A DNA stretch of 64,000 nt from contig JAHYIO010000006.1 of NCBI GenBank assembly GCA_020543525.1, positions 1,426,001 through 1,490,000 of the forward strand. Direction: 5' to 3'. Positions 54,760-64,000 of the stretch are shown one piece after another (within the stretch, counting starts at the first letter, position 1; each line of letters begins with the position of its first letter). Made by a program: the position numbers and the translations under genes. The notes beneath the pieces are model-generated. The model did no database searches and was not told where the DNA came from. It saw only the letters and a program-made list of their open reading frames with translations. This DNA is from Coriolopsis trogii (lineage: Eukaryota; Basidiomycota; Agaricomycetes; Polyporales; Polyporaceae).

Positions 54760-56998
54760 TTACTCCAGCCCACGCCGGATACCATCGAACACTCTCCCGC
54801 CCGTCATCCACACGCCCCCAATCAGCTTTCCCATCTTCCTCCCGATACTGGTCCGATGGTGCCCATTCCCGCCCGCCCCAGGCAGCCCGCCGTTGAGGCC
54901 ATACACAGCCATCGCGACGCCCAACACGAGCACCGCGCCCGCGACCATTGTCTTCCTCTGCACGACAATATCCGTCAAGCGACGCGGCTTCCTCAACTTC
55001 TTCCTCCTCCTCTCCTCCCTCTCCTTCCGCCTCCGCGCCTTCTCGTTCGGCCCCCCGTCTCCGTCTCTTTCGTCGTCGTCCGCGAGGGGCTCCTCGACGT
55101 ACGGCAGGACGATGAGCTCCGGGCGGGTGACCATGAGCTCCGCCTCGTCGTCGTCCGGGAGGTCGGCCGCGCGCTCGGACCAGGTCAGCATCGCGCTCTG
55201 GGGGCCCATGACCGACGCGAGTGCGATGCCGGGGTGCGAGGGCGGGTAGAGCGCGTAGAGCTCATCGGCGTGTTTGAGGAGCGACGTCAGGGACGCGCGT
55301 GGGCGGTGTGGGCGGGGCTCGCGCTCGACCGGCTCGGGGGAAGCGGTGCGTAGCGGGGGCTTCTTCTCGTCTTCGTCTTCGTTCGCTAGGGGAAGAGAAG
55401 AGTCGGGAGGTTCGGTCTTTACGGATGGATTAGTCTCTGGCTCGAGCAGAGGTTCTACAGTAGGCTCAGAAAGCTTGTCGTTGTCGACCGGATAGGTGGT
55501 GACGTCGTCTTCGGCATTGAGTTCGGTTGTCGCTGACGAAGTTGGATCGGCGGGGTCAACCGCAGAACCGGCTTGTACGTCAGGGCTTGGACCTTGCGTA
55601 GATCCCGGACTCTCTCCGGCCTCAGGCACTAGTGGGTGATCGGGGCCGTCGGTGGCGGTGGGTGGTGCCACTGGAGGTAAACCAAGTTCGACTTCTTCCC
55701 CCTTGACGGGACTGGCGGCAGATGGTTCGGGGGTCCCCACCTTGGGTGCCACTGAGAGTTCTTCGCCTTCCTCGTATAGGTCCGGTAGGACGGTGAGTAA
55801 AGAGTGGATCATGCCATCCTCGCCTTCGTCCTCTAGCATCTGTACTTCTTTTCTCCGGGTGAGAATGAACTAGTGGTACGCGTCAGCATCGATATTACAG
55901 AGGAGGAAAGGTGGTGCATACAGCAGCGGCGAGGTAGACCACAGCTATTGGAGGTCGGCAAAGCAGATAGTCGAAGATATGCTGGATGAGAGGGAGTGTG
56001 GGTACATCATGGGAGAACAATGTCAGCAGATTAGACAATGCGTAGTATGGAAGTGGAGCAGTGCTGTGAAGTTACTCAATATGAGGAGGGAAGGCCACCA
56101 GATCGAGCGAACACACCGTTCAAGTACAGAGGCAAATTGTGGGTCAGCGAGACGCAACAATTTCTTCAGTATCCTACCCGCTGGTGAGCCCTGTCGTGAT
56201 GCATGATGAAAAATACGACATACCGCAACAACCCCACTACTGGATCCAGATTGGTGCCCATAGAGTCATGCACGCGGTGGAGACTCAGCTTCTCCGTGAC
56301 AGGAATATGAAGCTCCTTGGGTAGCGTCAAGAATATGACAGAGACAATGTCATGATATCCCTGTGAGTTAGGTCAGTCACATGTTGTGGTGGCATATCAT
56401 GGAGCAATATATAACACGAAGGCGGCTCGCGCTTCGTTGTTTGAAGCCTAAATGGGGTTGACGGGCAAGAGTAATCGTACGAACCTGAAAGTAGTGCAGT
56501 CGGGGTCTCCTGCGGAACACCGACACAATCAGCCTGTTGAGGGCGGTTTGGAGCTTCTCCCGGCTGCTAACGCCCTCTGCGTTGGGTCGTTATGAACGAC
56601 TGAGCGAGTTGCAGGAGGAGGACATGTTCACCTACTGGGTATAAGACAAAGCTTCGGTCGGTGTCAAGCTCTATTTGTCGCTCGTCTACATGCGGTTCTA
56701 CGTCTGGCACGATAACCGGATCCTCCACCAGTTGCTCGAAGCTGACGTCTGACCATGTAGAGAAGTCTGTGGCATCGCGTTGGTGGTCGAGGGCATCTGC
56801 TGTTACATGGACGAGCTTGGGCCTGCTTTCAATGAGCCCAGTCCGTAGTGTTACATACGTTTGCACTCACCATATCCTGATGCGCTCGTCTCGGAAACCA
56901 TGAGGCTGTATGCTCAGTATCCTGTAGGCTTGCCAGTCGAGGCTGTCCGGAGTAGTGGTTTCCTCATGCGATGGCTTCGGTTCATCTCCATGATCCAT
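54760..56998 (-). CDS. GYP8: TBC-domain Rab GTPase-activating protein, TBC1D20/GYP8 type
   Basis: Seven exons close to 618 residues: 56871-56998, 56632-56822, 56485-56576, 56224-56360, 56117-56173, 55922-56063, 54760-55869. The TBC domain fills the first 250 residues: RDERIRIWPKLVHV, HVDERQIELDTDRSFVLYPV (Arg-finger type motif in DTDRSF), LIVSVFRRRPRLHYFQGYHD (Gln-finger type motif in YFQGYHD), then YYALSNLLTLFSHDVPTLPL and PPIAVVYLAAAFIL. The last exon alone codes 369 residues: an acidic Pro/Glu-rich linker, a conserved patch (LLKHADELYALYPPSHPGIA), a basic segment (ARRRKEREERRRKKLRKPRR) and a hydrophobic anchor (MVAGAVLVLGVAMAVYGLNG). TBC1D20 is an ER-anchored GAP for Rab1; the same membrane topology and target (Ypt1-like) are inferred. 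The last exon could be mistaken for a separate gene; the acceptor at 55870 in phase joins it to the TBC part. Confidence 0.93.
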
Positions 56999-57284
56999 TC
57001 GCGTCGCAATTCGTGCAAAATATCTCACTGACAAGCGATGGGAGTAAGTGAGGCTCGTTCAAGAAGCAAGGTGGTCGGTGGATGAGCTCACTGTCGTAGG
57101 CCGGGAGAACGCCGCAACCAGGTCGGCACTGGGCGTCTTACCCCAGTCAGATAAGATAGATTCTGTGTAAGGCGAGATTAGATACTGATATTGACTCGCA
57201 CATAATCTTGAGCTGCCCGGCCGCCGCACACATCTTCGATCCTTACAACCACTTCCCTACGCTCCCACTCCCCCCTCTCTGCGC
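56999..57284. promoter_or_regulatory. Bidirectional promoter between Rab GAP and cystathionine gamma-synthase
   Basis: Only 286 nt separate the two divergent start codons. The plus side ends in a C-rich leader (CTACGCTCCCACTCCCCCCT). No clear TATA element was seen on either strand. Confidence 0.5.
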
Positions 57285-59382
57285 ATGGCCACGACGGTGA
57301 CGATGACTGAAGATCAGGTGGCGTTAGGCGCATCCCTACCGCCATTTACCGCCCATGCCATCTCAGTATCGCTTCCAACTTGGAGGGACAATGTCGAGTA
57401 CGAGGAGGGCGCGAAGAGAGTAACAGATGCTATGGTATCCGGATACCCTCGATTCTTCGTACACCTCAGCATTCAAAAGGTACGCATGTTGCTCAATTGA
57501 GTCTCGCAGAGAATCGCATGATCAACCCCGGTACTCGCAGCTTGCGCGGATATGCGAACAGAAGTTTGGGGCACCCGGCGAGCGGTGCTTCCTATGGCCC
57601 ACGCACAGAATCGCAGAGGACTGCAGGGCCTTTATAGTTGAGCAATCCACCAAAGCCGGCTCTCCTATACCCGTACGCCTCGTACAGTTCACGATATGCC
57701 CAGAAGAGTCCGCCGATGCATCGACACCCTGTGTTGAGTTGCATATTGTCTTCTTTCCCGGCGATTCGTATCCCCTTGCGAAACAATTCTGGCAACACAC
57801 TGGTTTGGGCATCTGTTCCCGCCTTGCTGATCGGTGCCTATCCCTCCTCGGGGAAAACACCTCCGCACCAATGTCACCCGTACTGTCGTCTCCCCGCCCA
57901 CCTGTGAAAGCAGGTAATCGGCATTACTCCGCAAAACGGTTCGGCCAATCACCCCCTACCTCTCCTATTACTCCCAGCAACTCCTCGACCATCGGGAACA
58001 GCGTCGACGAGACAACTGCCGAGTTGCTTGACAAGGACCGCTATAACTACCTGGAGGAACGCTATGGCCGCAACATGCCTCTCGAGTCTGCAGCTGCCGC
58101 AAAGCGCGCGATGCGTCGACGCATTGCCGGCGTGCTGCTTCGAGACAACCCGAGCGATTGGTCTACTGCCGGCGCGCATGAGACACAGGTCGGGCCGAGT
58201 ACGCGTGGGGAAGGCGTTACGGAGGACGATGTCTACCTATACCCGACCGGAATGGCCGCTATCTGGAGTGCGCATCAGCTCGCCCTCCGTGCGCTATCCC
58301 CCGCGAAAAGTATATGCTTCGGGTTCGTAGAGTGTCTGGTATTTTGCGGCCAGACTGGCGATACTCACGTAACCTCGTAGGTTCCCTTACACGGACTCGT
58401 TGAAATGCTTAGAGAAGTGGGGACCAGGCTGCTGGCATTTTGGTAACGGGTTGGACGAGGATATCGATCAGCTCGAAGCGTTGCTTGCAGCGGAGTCGAA
58501 GAAGGCTTCAGGACGGCCAGCTTTGCTCCTGCATACCGAGTTCCCATCGAATCCTCTCTTGCGCTCTGCCGATCTGCCTCGTTTGCGCCAGCTCGCGGAC
58601 AAGTACGACTTCCTCATAGTGGTAGACGAAACCCTCGGCAACTTCGCCAACGTCGAGGTTCTGGTGTACTCTGACATCGTGGTGAGCAGTTTGAGCAAGG
58701 TGTTCAGCGGCGACGCGAATGTTATGGGTGGCAGGTAAGTCCACTTCGTCCCCGGCGTATAACTAGCTGACAATGCGCTTCAAGCCTCATTTTGAATCCT
58801 AAGGGGCGACACTATGCCACGCTCAAAGCCACCATGTCGGACTACTACCAAGATACCTACTTCGACGAGGACGCGATCTACATGGAACGCAACTCACGCG
58901 ACTTCCGTCGGCGCATCGCCGCCATCGACGCCAACGCCCTCGCCATCTGCGACTTCCTCCACTCCCGTTCTCTCGCCTCCCCCTCTCCCCGCCCGAACGC
59001 GGCCGTGAAGGAGGTGTACTACCCAAAGTGGGTCACCCCCTGGAACTACGACAAGTGCCGCGTCCGCGGCCCGGACGGACAGCCTACCGGCGGGTACGGC
59101 GGTTTGTTTTCGCTCACGTTCACGAGCGAGGACGCGTCGCGCGCATTTTTCGATGCGCTCCCCTACCCCAAGGGTCCCAGCCTTGGAACTAACTTCACGC
59201 TCGCGTGCCCGTATACCATCCTCGGCCACTTCCTCGAGCTCGACTGGGCCGCCAAATGGGGCGTCGAGGCGGGATTGGTCCGAGTCAGTGTCGGGATGGA
59301 GGAAAGAAGTAGTTTGCTTCGCGGTTTCGAGAAGGCGCTGCAAGCGGCGGAAGCTGTTGTTGAGAAGAAGCCCGAGGCGTAA
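57285..59382 (+). CDS. STR2: Cystathionine gamma-synthase (PLP enzyme)
   Basis: Transsulfuration: joins O-acyl-homoserine and cysteine to cystathionine. Four exons close to 642 residues: 57285-57479, 57541-58322, 58381-58734, 58785-59382. The fungal type carries a long N-terminal region before the PLP fold; here it includes FAPGERC-like [37 protein letters not shown] and a Ser/Pro insert near SSPRPPVK. Core landmarks: [87 protein letters not shown] with Asp408, and [16 protein letters not shown] with Lys432 as the Schiff-base lysine; the end has VRVSVGMEE. All catalytic residues are present. The second exon must end at GG before GTTCGT, as only this restores FGFPYTD. The gene name follows the yeast orthologue. 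Confidence 0.95.
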
Positions 59383-59547
59383 GGAGGGGCGCTCTACGAG
59401 GGTGGCTGGTCCGCTGCTTCGGACGTTGCTGTAGCATAGGGTGGTCCGTTCAACCCGGACAAGGACAGCGATCAAGGAAAGAAATGTATCGTATAGCATA
59501 TATACACATCACACCATCCAACTGGTAATAACACACAGAGTTTCGTA

Positions 59548-62500
59548 TCATGTACCGTCGTCGACGTCCTCGTCAGGATGCGGCTCCCCAACGTTGATGT
59601 CTACGACGCCCTCGACTGGAGGGGCAAAGGGCACATGGTGCAGCCCAACCTTCTCGTTAAACGACGCGGGCTCGCCCTGCACACGCTCGCCAAGCTCGAG
59701 CCCGAGCTTCTCCCCTTCGTCCTCGTCTTCGCCCTCGAGTGGTTCCTCGATGACCGCGCCCTGCTCACGGATGGCAGCCCATGTCTCGTCCGCAACCGCG
59801 AGGTTCTGCCCGGCACTGATCGCCTTCACGATCTGTCCTTCGTGGTGCGCGTGCAGCGTGCGGCGGAGCGAGCGCGTCACGAAGGTAGAGAGGACCCGGA
59901 GCGGCCACTCGGGTGGAATGAGCGAGATCACGTCGACAACGTCGAGGTTCATCGCCTGCGAGTTGAGCAGCTGTGCCGTGCGGTCTGCGGTCGCCTCGCT
60001 GTATTGCCCAATCGGTCGGTCAGCATTCATCGAACGTGTCAGTAGGCACACATGAGATGACGCACCCTCCGCTCATGTAGACCTCGAGGAGGATCATGAC
60101 CAAATCCTTCTTGACATCATCGTCGACCGTCTTCTGCCTCCTCATGGGCGTCGTCGTCGCCTTTGGCTGCTTTCCTGGTGCGGCGAGGGGCGTCACGAGT
60201 GCGGCCCATGGCTGAAGATCTGAGCGATCTCCGATCTGAACCGCTGTCTTTGCAGGGACGACTTCTCCACCGAGTGTGCAGTATGCCTCCGCAGATGTGG
60301 CGTCGTTCATTTCGTGGACGAGGATAGATAGTGCTGCGCGGTGGTTACCGAGCTAGACGTACGATGTATTCAGAAACGATCGGTATGTAGGCAGGAATGT
60401 GACCCACCTTGCCCTCGAGAATAGCGAGCTCGAGCTTCAGGATCTTAGCATGGGTGGAGAGGCGAGTACGGACTGCTTCTGGATCATACAAGATGGACCC
60501 CTGGAGGAAGAGTACAGTCTTTAGCCGCACCCGTTTGGGCTCAGATTCGGGCGTTGTCGACGCAAAGTAGGAGATGTAGGAGGTGTCGGAACGGCCCGAA
60601 GCATAAGAAGCCGCTTTCGCTCGCCAAAGCTTCGACGTCGACTCATCGTTAAGACATGACAGCAACTGGTCGGCATATGTTGCTGCGAGTCGTGAATGCA
60701 GCTCTGGATCCTATGTCATAGGTCAGCATCGAAGGTGTGCTCAAGAATAAGATTCCATACAGTGCTTCTTCGCTGCACAACGAGGTGTTCAAGCAACTGT
60801 GCAGCAGCAGATGGACTCGCTTCCTGTATCTGCTGCAACAGTAGACGATCGTCTTCGGCTTTTCGTTTTGTTGGCATCGTCGAAAGTAAGAGCTACAGAT
60901 GTGATCAGCACAATGTTCTCGAGAGCCAACGTTCGACCATACCTTCAGTGCTCTGTCAGAATCCCTCTTTACTAGCCAAGGTATCCACCGCTGTATCGAA
61001 CCCCGGTCTTTCCTCTCACTCAATAGATCAAATATTCGAGTGAGCGGATCTTGGACATCCGGGTCCTGCCATTCCCCATCGACTAGTTTGGACCAAGCGT
61101 CCAGCAACCTCCCGTCGTCGCCATGTTGCTGATATAGTTTGCAGAGTATTCCTACCCGTTTTGCCTCGACAAGGGCGGGCTCAATTTCCGCAAGGACAAC
61201 AGCGTTTGGCTGGTCGATCAGAGCACTCAGGTCCGGGAGCTTGCCAGTCGCGACATGGAGCTTCGCGAGGACGGTATCGACGACCTAGAGGGTAACTGAG
61301 TCAATGTGTACAGTGTTGAACACGGAAGGCGACGTACAATCCGCATGGCCTGCGCGTGTGGGGCGGTAGCCTCTACAGCAAGTTTCCTCCTCCACTTGCG
61401 TAGATATGACTCCAACATGTCGCGCGCAGTCATGCTGAGGATGTTGCGGAGCTCGACCGTAGGGGGAGCCTCACGCGTGTTCGGTGAGAGGTGCGGTGAG
61501 TAATTCATGACTAGGTTTTGCGCAACTACATCAGTCCCGGAGGGAGATGGTAGGTGGCGGGACCAGGATGCGGGGGGAAGAAGCAGTAGAAGTCAATAGG
61601 GGGTGAATGGTTGGGGGCTCAGGAGAAGAGAGACGAACGCGACGACCATCACAGGCGCGAAGCGGCGTTGGGGAGTTGCAGCCGGATGGGGGTGTGCTCA
61701 CGACGGCAAATAGCGAAATATATGGCACAAATGCTATCGTAGTCAAGGCGCGGGGTGATCGAACACTCACTGATATCATCCACCGAGTCCTCGTGAGGCA
61801 TGTATTCGGCTACGCCGGCCATGACATCCACCGTGTCGTCCTCCGAGAAGAGGTTCCCCCTCAGCTCCGGATAATAACTGATTAGAACGCGAGGGTCCAG
61901 TTCTCCCTCGTAGAAGCGGTTCCCAGCGTCCTCAAACAGAGTCTCGGTAAAACATTGGAAACCCAGTCGTTGATTGACGTAGCGCAATTCATCGAACTAC
62001 CCATACCGCAACGTCAGTACGCAGAAGACGTAACAGACAAAGTAAGCGCGAAATGTTATAACAGTGCAGTCACGCTGTGCAAGGCGCCACGGGAGGATGT
62101 GGCAGAGGTATGCTCTCCGCACGAGAGACGTGGCAGAGTCCTCTTTCTGTTCACAGTCGCATATAACTGCCATTGTCGTCTGAATACCGACACAGGAGGA
62201 TTAAGGCATGCGACTTGTATGATAGGTCATAGGTACCCATACGCGGTGTCGGTAGTCTTCAAGTACATCCGTGCAATCCGGCGTTCTTTGCCTTGCGCAA
62301 TTACATCGGAGGGATGAAGCTATACGCAGGAACTCACCTCGTGTTTCTCAACATTCAGCATAGACTGCAACCGCTTCCGCTGCTGTTCCGCAAGGTCAGC
62401 AGCATCTTCAAGCCTATGCGCGAGGAGCAATGCGTCCGCCTGTGAGATGAGTGTCGAGGGTAGCAGCGCTTGTACCGCATTCGACCCAACGACGAGAACG

Positions 62501-62840
62501 CTGGCGCGGGGAAAGTTGGGATATTGAACTGTCGCCATTTCAATCGCAACCAGAGCGTGTGATGTTTACGGGTCGACTGTCGGATAGCTGGGTAGCGGAT
62601 ACGTCAATGACGAGTATTCCGCGTACTGCAGTGCCGGCTACGAGTTGTGAACGTCGTCCAGATGGGTGGTAGTGTCGGGACCTCTGAAGGGTGTGAATCT
62701 AAAAGCAAAGATCCTCAGAACGGCCAGACGTGGCGGCGGCCAGGGCGAGGGGGACGAGGAGGATGAGGGGGTAAGATTAATGGACGGAAACCTCGGGGCC
62801 GGGTCGAGGACACGCGCGGCAATGACATTGACCAGGGCGT
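59548..62840 (-). CDS. Vps39/Vps3-type (TRAP1/VAM6) vesicle-tethering subunit, N-terminus missing
   Basis: Exons: 62338-about 62528, 61771-61996, 61338-61525, 60943-61284, 60761-60892, 60408-60710, 60066-60352, 59548-59998; more CNH-end sequence continues upstream to about 62840 (PPRLAVLRIFAFRFTPF, then AVRGILVIDVSATQLSD). The product has the end of a CNH domain (VLVVGSNAVQALLPSTLISQ), the hinge ADALLLAHRLEDAADLAEQQ, a clathrin-repeat-like helical solenoid, and Vps39_1 and Vps39_2 regions (HAKILKLELAILEGKLGNHR, then SLIPPEWPLRVLSTFVTRSL). Such proteins are HOPS or CORVET subunits that tether endosomes or vacuoles via Rab GTPases. The join between the CNH end and 62528 is uncertain: the frame shifts near 62545 unless a GTCGAC donor is used. 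One intron (61997-62337) is 341 nt. No complete N-terminal CNH lies upstream on this strand; a matching one lies on the opposite strand at 63,050. Confidence 0.88.
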
Positions 62841-63049
62841 CTACGCGTCGGATGCCGGCAACTTCCCACGACAATTACCGTCGTGGTTGTCCGTCACGGC
62901 CTTGACCAAACAACGACGTGCGTGAATCTGGTGAGAGCCGATGGTTAAGTCTCTAGCGCATCCAGAAGTACTGATCAAGTCATACAGACCGCAACAATCG
63001 ACGAAAGCTCGTCACAGACCCTCTGGCGATTCTGAACCTCAACACGGCC
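62841..63049. other. Junction between opposed CNH pieces
   Basis: About 200 nt separate the last recognisable minus-strand CNH-end sequence from the plus-strand start codon. Neither strand gives a supported exon here. This interval would contain an inversion breakpoint if the two pieces come from one gene. Confidence 0.4.
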
Positions 63050-64000
63050 ATGACATACGCTCCTCAGAACCCAATTGACGTTCCTCCGTATCAGCTACAA
63101 CCCCTGCTGTCTGGGGTAGTCGAGAGCCTATGCCGTAGGTACACCGCGCACATCGCTCGCTTCGACGGTCTTGCTGATACTATAGTCAGAAGCTGCTGGT
63201 CACCCTATACAAATCCGATGCGCCCAAGCGATAGGTGGGTCATCTCCGTTCTCAAGTCTATCTCCCGTCACTCACGAAGGCCCCTTTTTCTCCAGGCTCT
63301 GAAATCTACGTTGGATGCTCCAACGGAGAGCTCCTGAGATTTGCATTGCAAGTCAATAGTGCAGACGCGGTCAGTCAAGCCATAAGACCGTTGCCCTTCT
63401 ATCGAAGCTAACCATTTAGTGCTACGTAGCCAGCAGAGTATACCCTTCTCTCCAGACAGTCGGTTCCAAACGACAAACCGGTGGATGAGATCGTTCTCGC
63501 TCCAAGCATATCACGCGCCCTCATACTCTCCGGTATTACACGTGCTACTCGTCTTGCCTGAGCATGCCTCATATTCTCGTCGCTAGACCGCCGAATCCAC
63601 TTCTACACGCTTCCCGCACTCGACGCGGTTCCTGAAAATGTAATCAAGCCAATAAGAAACGTGGTCACATTTGCCGTGGATGAACAACACCTTAAGCGAC
63701 CACCGCAGTTCATGAATGACATTCCTGTCCCGGTTGAACCTATCGAATTCTGTGTCATCAAACGCAGTGCAATCTCGCTTTACAGCCTACGCGAACGGCT
63801 GTTTTTTCAGAAGGTCAGCGTTCAAAGTCTCACATCGCATAAACAAGGTTCTAACCCGAGACACGTAGGAGATACCATTCCCTCAAAGCGGCGTTCTCGC
63901 TCGACGCACGGGCAAATATCTCTGCATCGCGGACAGAGAGAACTACAATATGATAGATCTCATCGCTGCGTCTCTCTTCCCGATGCTCCCCATATCACAA
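63050..64000 (+). CDS. N-terminal CNH domain of Vps39/Vps3-type protein, cut by window end
   Basis: Starts MTYAPQNPIDVPPYQLQPLL (exon 63050-63134, GTAGGT donor). Later exons read SEIYVGCSNGELLRFALQVN (from about 63298, ending 63370), YTLLSRQSVPNDKPVDEIVL, SRALILSDRRIHFYTLPALD (two exons joined near 63531 and 63586), NVIKPIRNVVTFAVDEQHLK, VEPIEFCVIKRSAISLYSLR and, after a further intron, EIPFPQSGVLARRTGKYLCI and ADRENYNMIDLIAASLFPML. This is the usual start of the citron-homology (CNH) beta-propeller in fungal Vps39/Vps3 proteins. The exon linking residue 28 to SEIYVGCSN could not be fixed. The reading frame is open at the window edge. It is either the 5' half of the gene whose 3' half lies on the minus strand to the left, or a separate complete gene that continues to the right. 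Confidence 0.85.

Noticed and set aside
54760..55839. Treating the last Rab GAP exon as an independent gene
   Set aside because: The frame continues upstream to an in-phase acceptor at 55870 (FILTRRKEVQ) that joins TBC exons, and TBC1D20-type proteins are expected to have this tail and anchor.
59578..60045. Plus-strand frame over the Vps39_2 exon
   Set aside because: Antisense of a clearly coding exon with a recognised C-terminal domain.
1..64000. CRISPR array or prokaryotic defence system
   Set aside because: No regularly spaced direct repeats, and the many spliceosomal introns show this is a eukaryotic genome.

Overview
The window is fungal genomic DNA, most likely from an Agaricomycete (Basidiomycota), plausibly a polypore-type wood decayer. 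The evidence is GC-rich coding sequence split by many short (about 45-100 nt) GT-AG introns, pyrimidine-rich leaders before start codons, and families typical of or restricted to these fungi: HET-domain protein, DUF6533 membrane protein, DUF6699 protein, a MetE/UROD-like enzyme, and a conserved Pro/Ser-rich 'MTEY' protein. No rRNA, CRISPR array, convincing tRNA or intact transposon was seen. All gene models were spliced by eye; exon lists are given where they close without a frame error.

Layout. 0.6-5.1 kb: a small single-pass membrane protein (-) and a nine-exon malic enzyme (+). 6.1-13.1 kb: accessory and metabolic genes: a HET-domain allorecognition-type protein (+), a locus whose strand cannot be decided, an Old Yellow Enzyme of YqjM type (-) and a seven-exon 3-dehydroshikimate-dehydratase-like TIM barrel (-). 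13.1-16.8 kb: a gene-poor stretch. 16.9-18.5 kb: first MTEY protein (+). 20.6-22.6 kb: a 12-exon MetE-like protein (-). 25.7-31.2 kb: DUF6533 protein, ESCRT-II subunit SNF8/VPS22 and an AMP-forming ligase with two micro-exons (all +). 32.1-32.9 kb: second MTEY protein (-). 34.4-37.4 and 42.6-45.3 kb: two regions with strong but unresolved multi-exon coding character. 38.0-40.4 kb: a divergent pair of related genes sharing a Cys/Cys/Cys/His module. 45.7-47.2 kb: an HMG-box transcription factor (-). 49-52 kb: unrecognised coding-like sequence. 52.2-64 kb: a compact housekeeping block: RidA-like protein, DUF6699 protein, a TBC1D20/GYP8-type Rab GAP with a C-terminal membrane anchor, cystathionine gamma-synthase, and two head-to-head pieces of a Vps39/Vps3-type (HOPS/CORVET) tethering subunit.

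Themes. Membrane traffic is prominent (SNF8, GYP8-like GAP, Vps39/Vps3-like), as is sulfur amino-acid metabolism (cystathionine gamma-synthase, MetE-like protein). The most striking observation is at the right end: the C-terminal two-thirds of a Vps39/Vps3-type protein is on the minus strand (59.5-62.8 kb), while a matching N-terminal CNH domain starts on the plus strand at 63,050 and runs out of the window. The two pieces are complementary rather than overlapping, which suggests an inversion breakpoint, real or from assembly, inside one gene near 62.9 kb. The second is the divergent pair at 38-40 kb, which looks like a small undescribed family with a C-x10-C-x10/11-C-x2-H signature.
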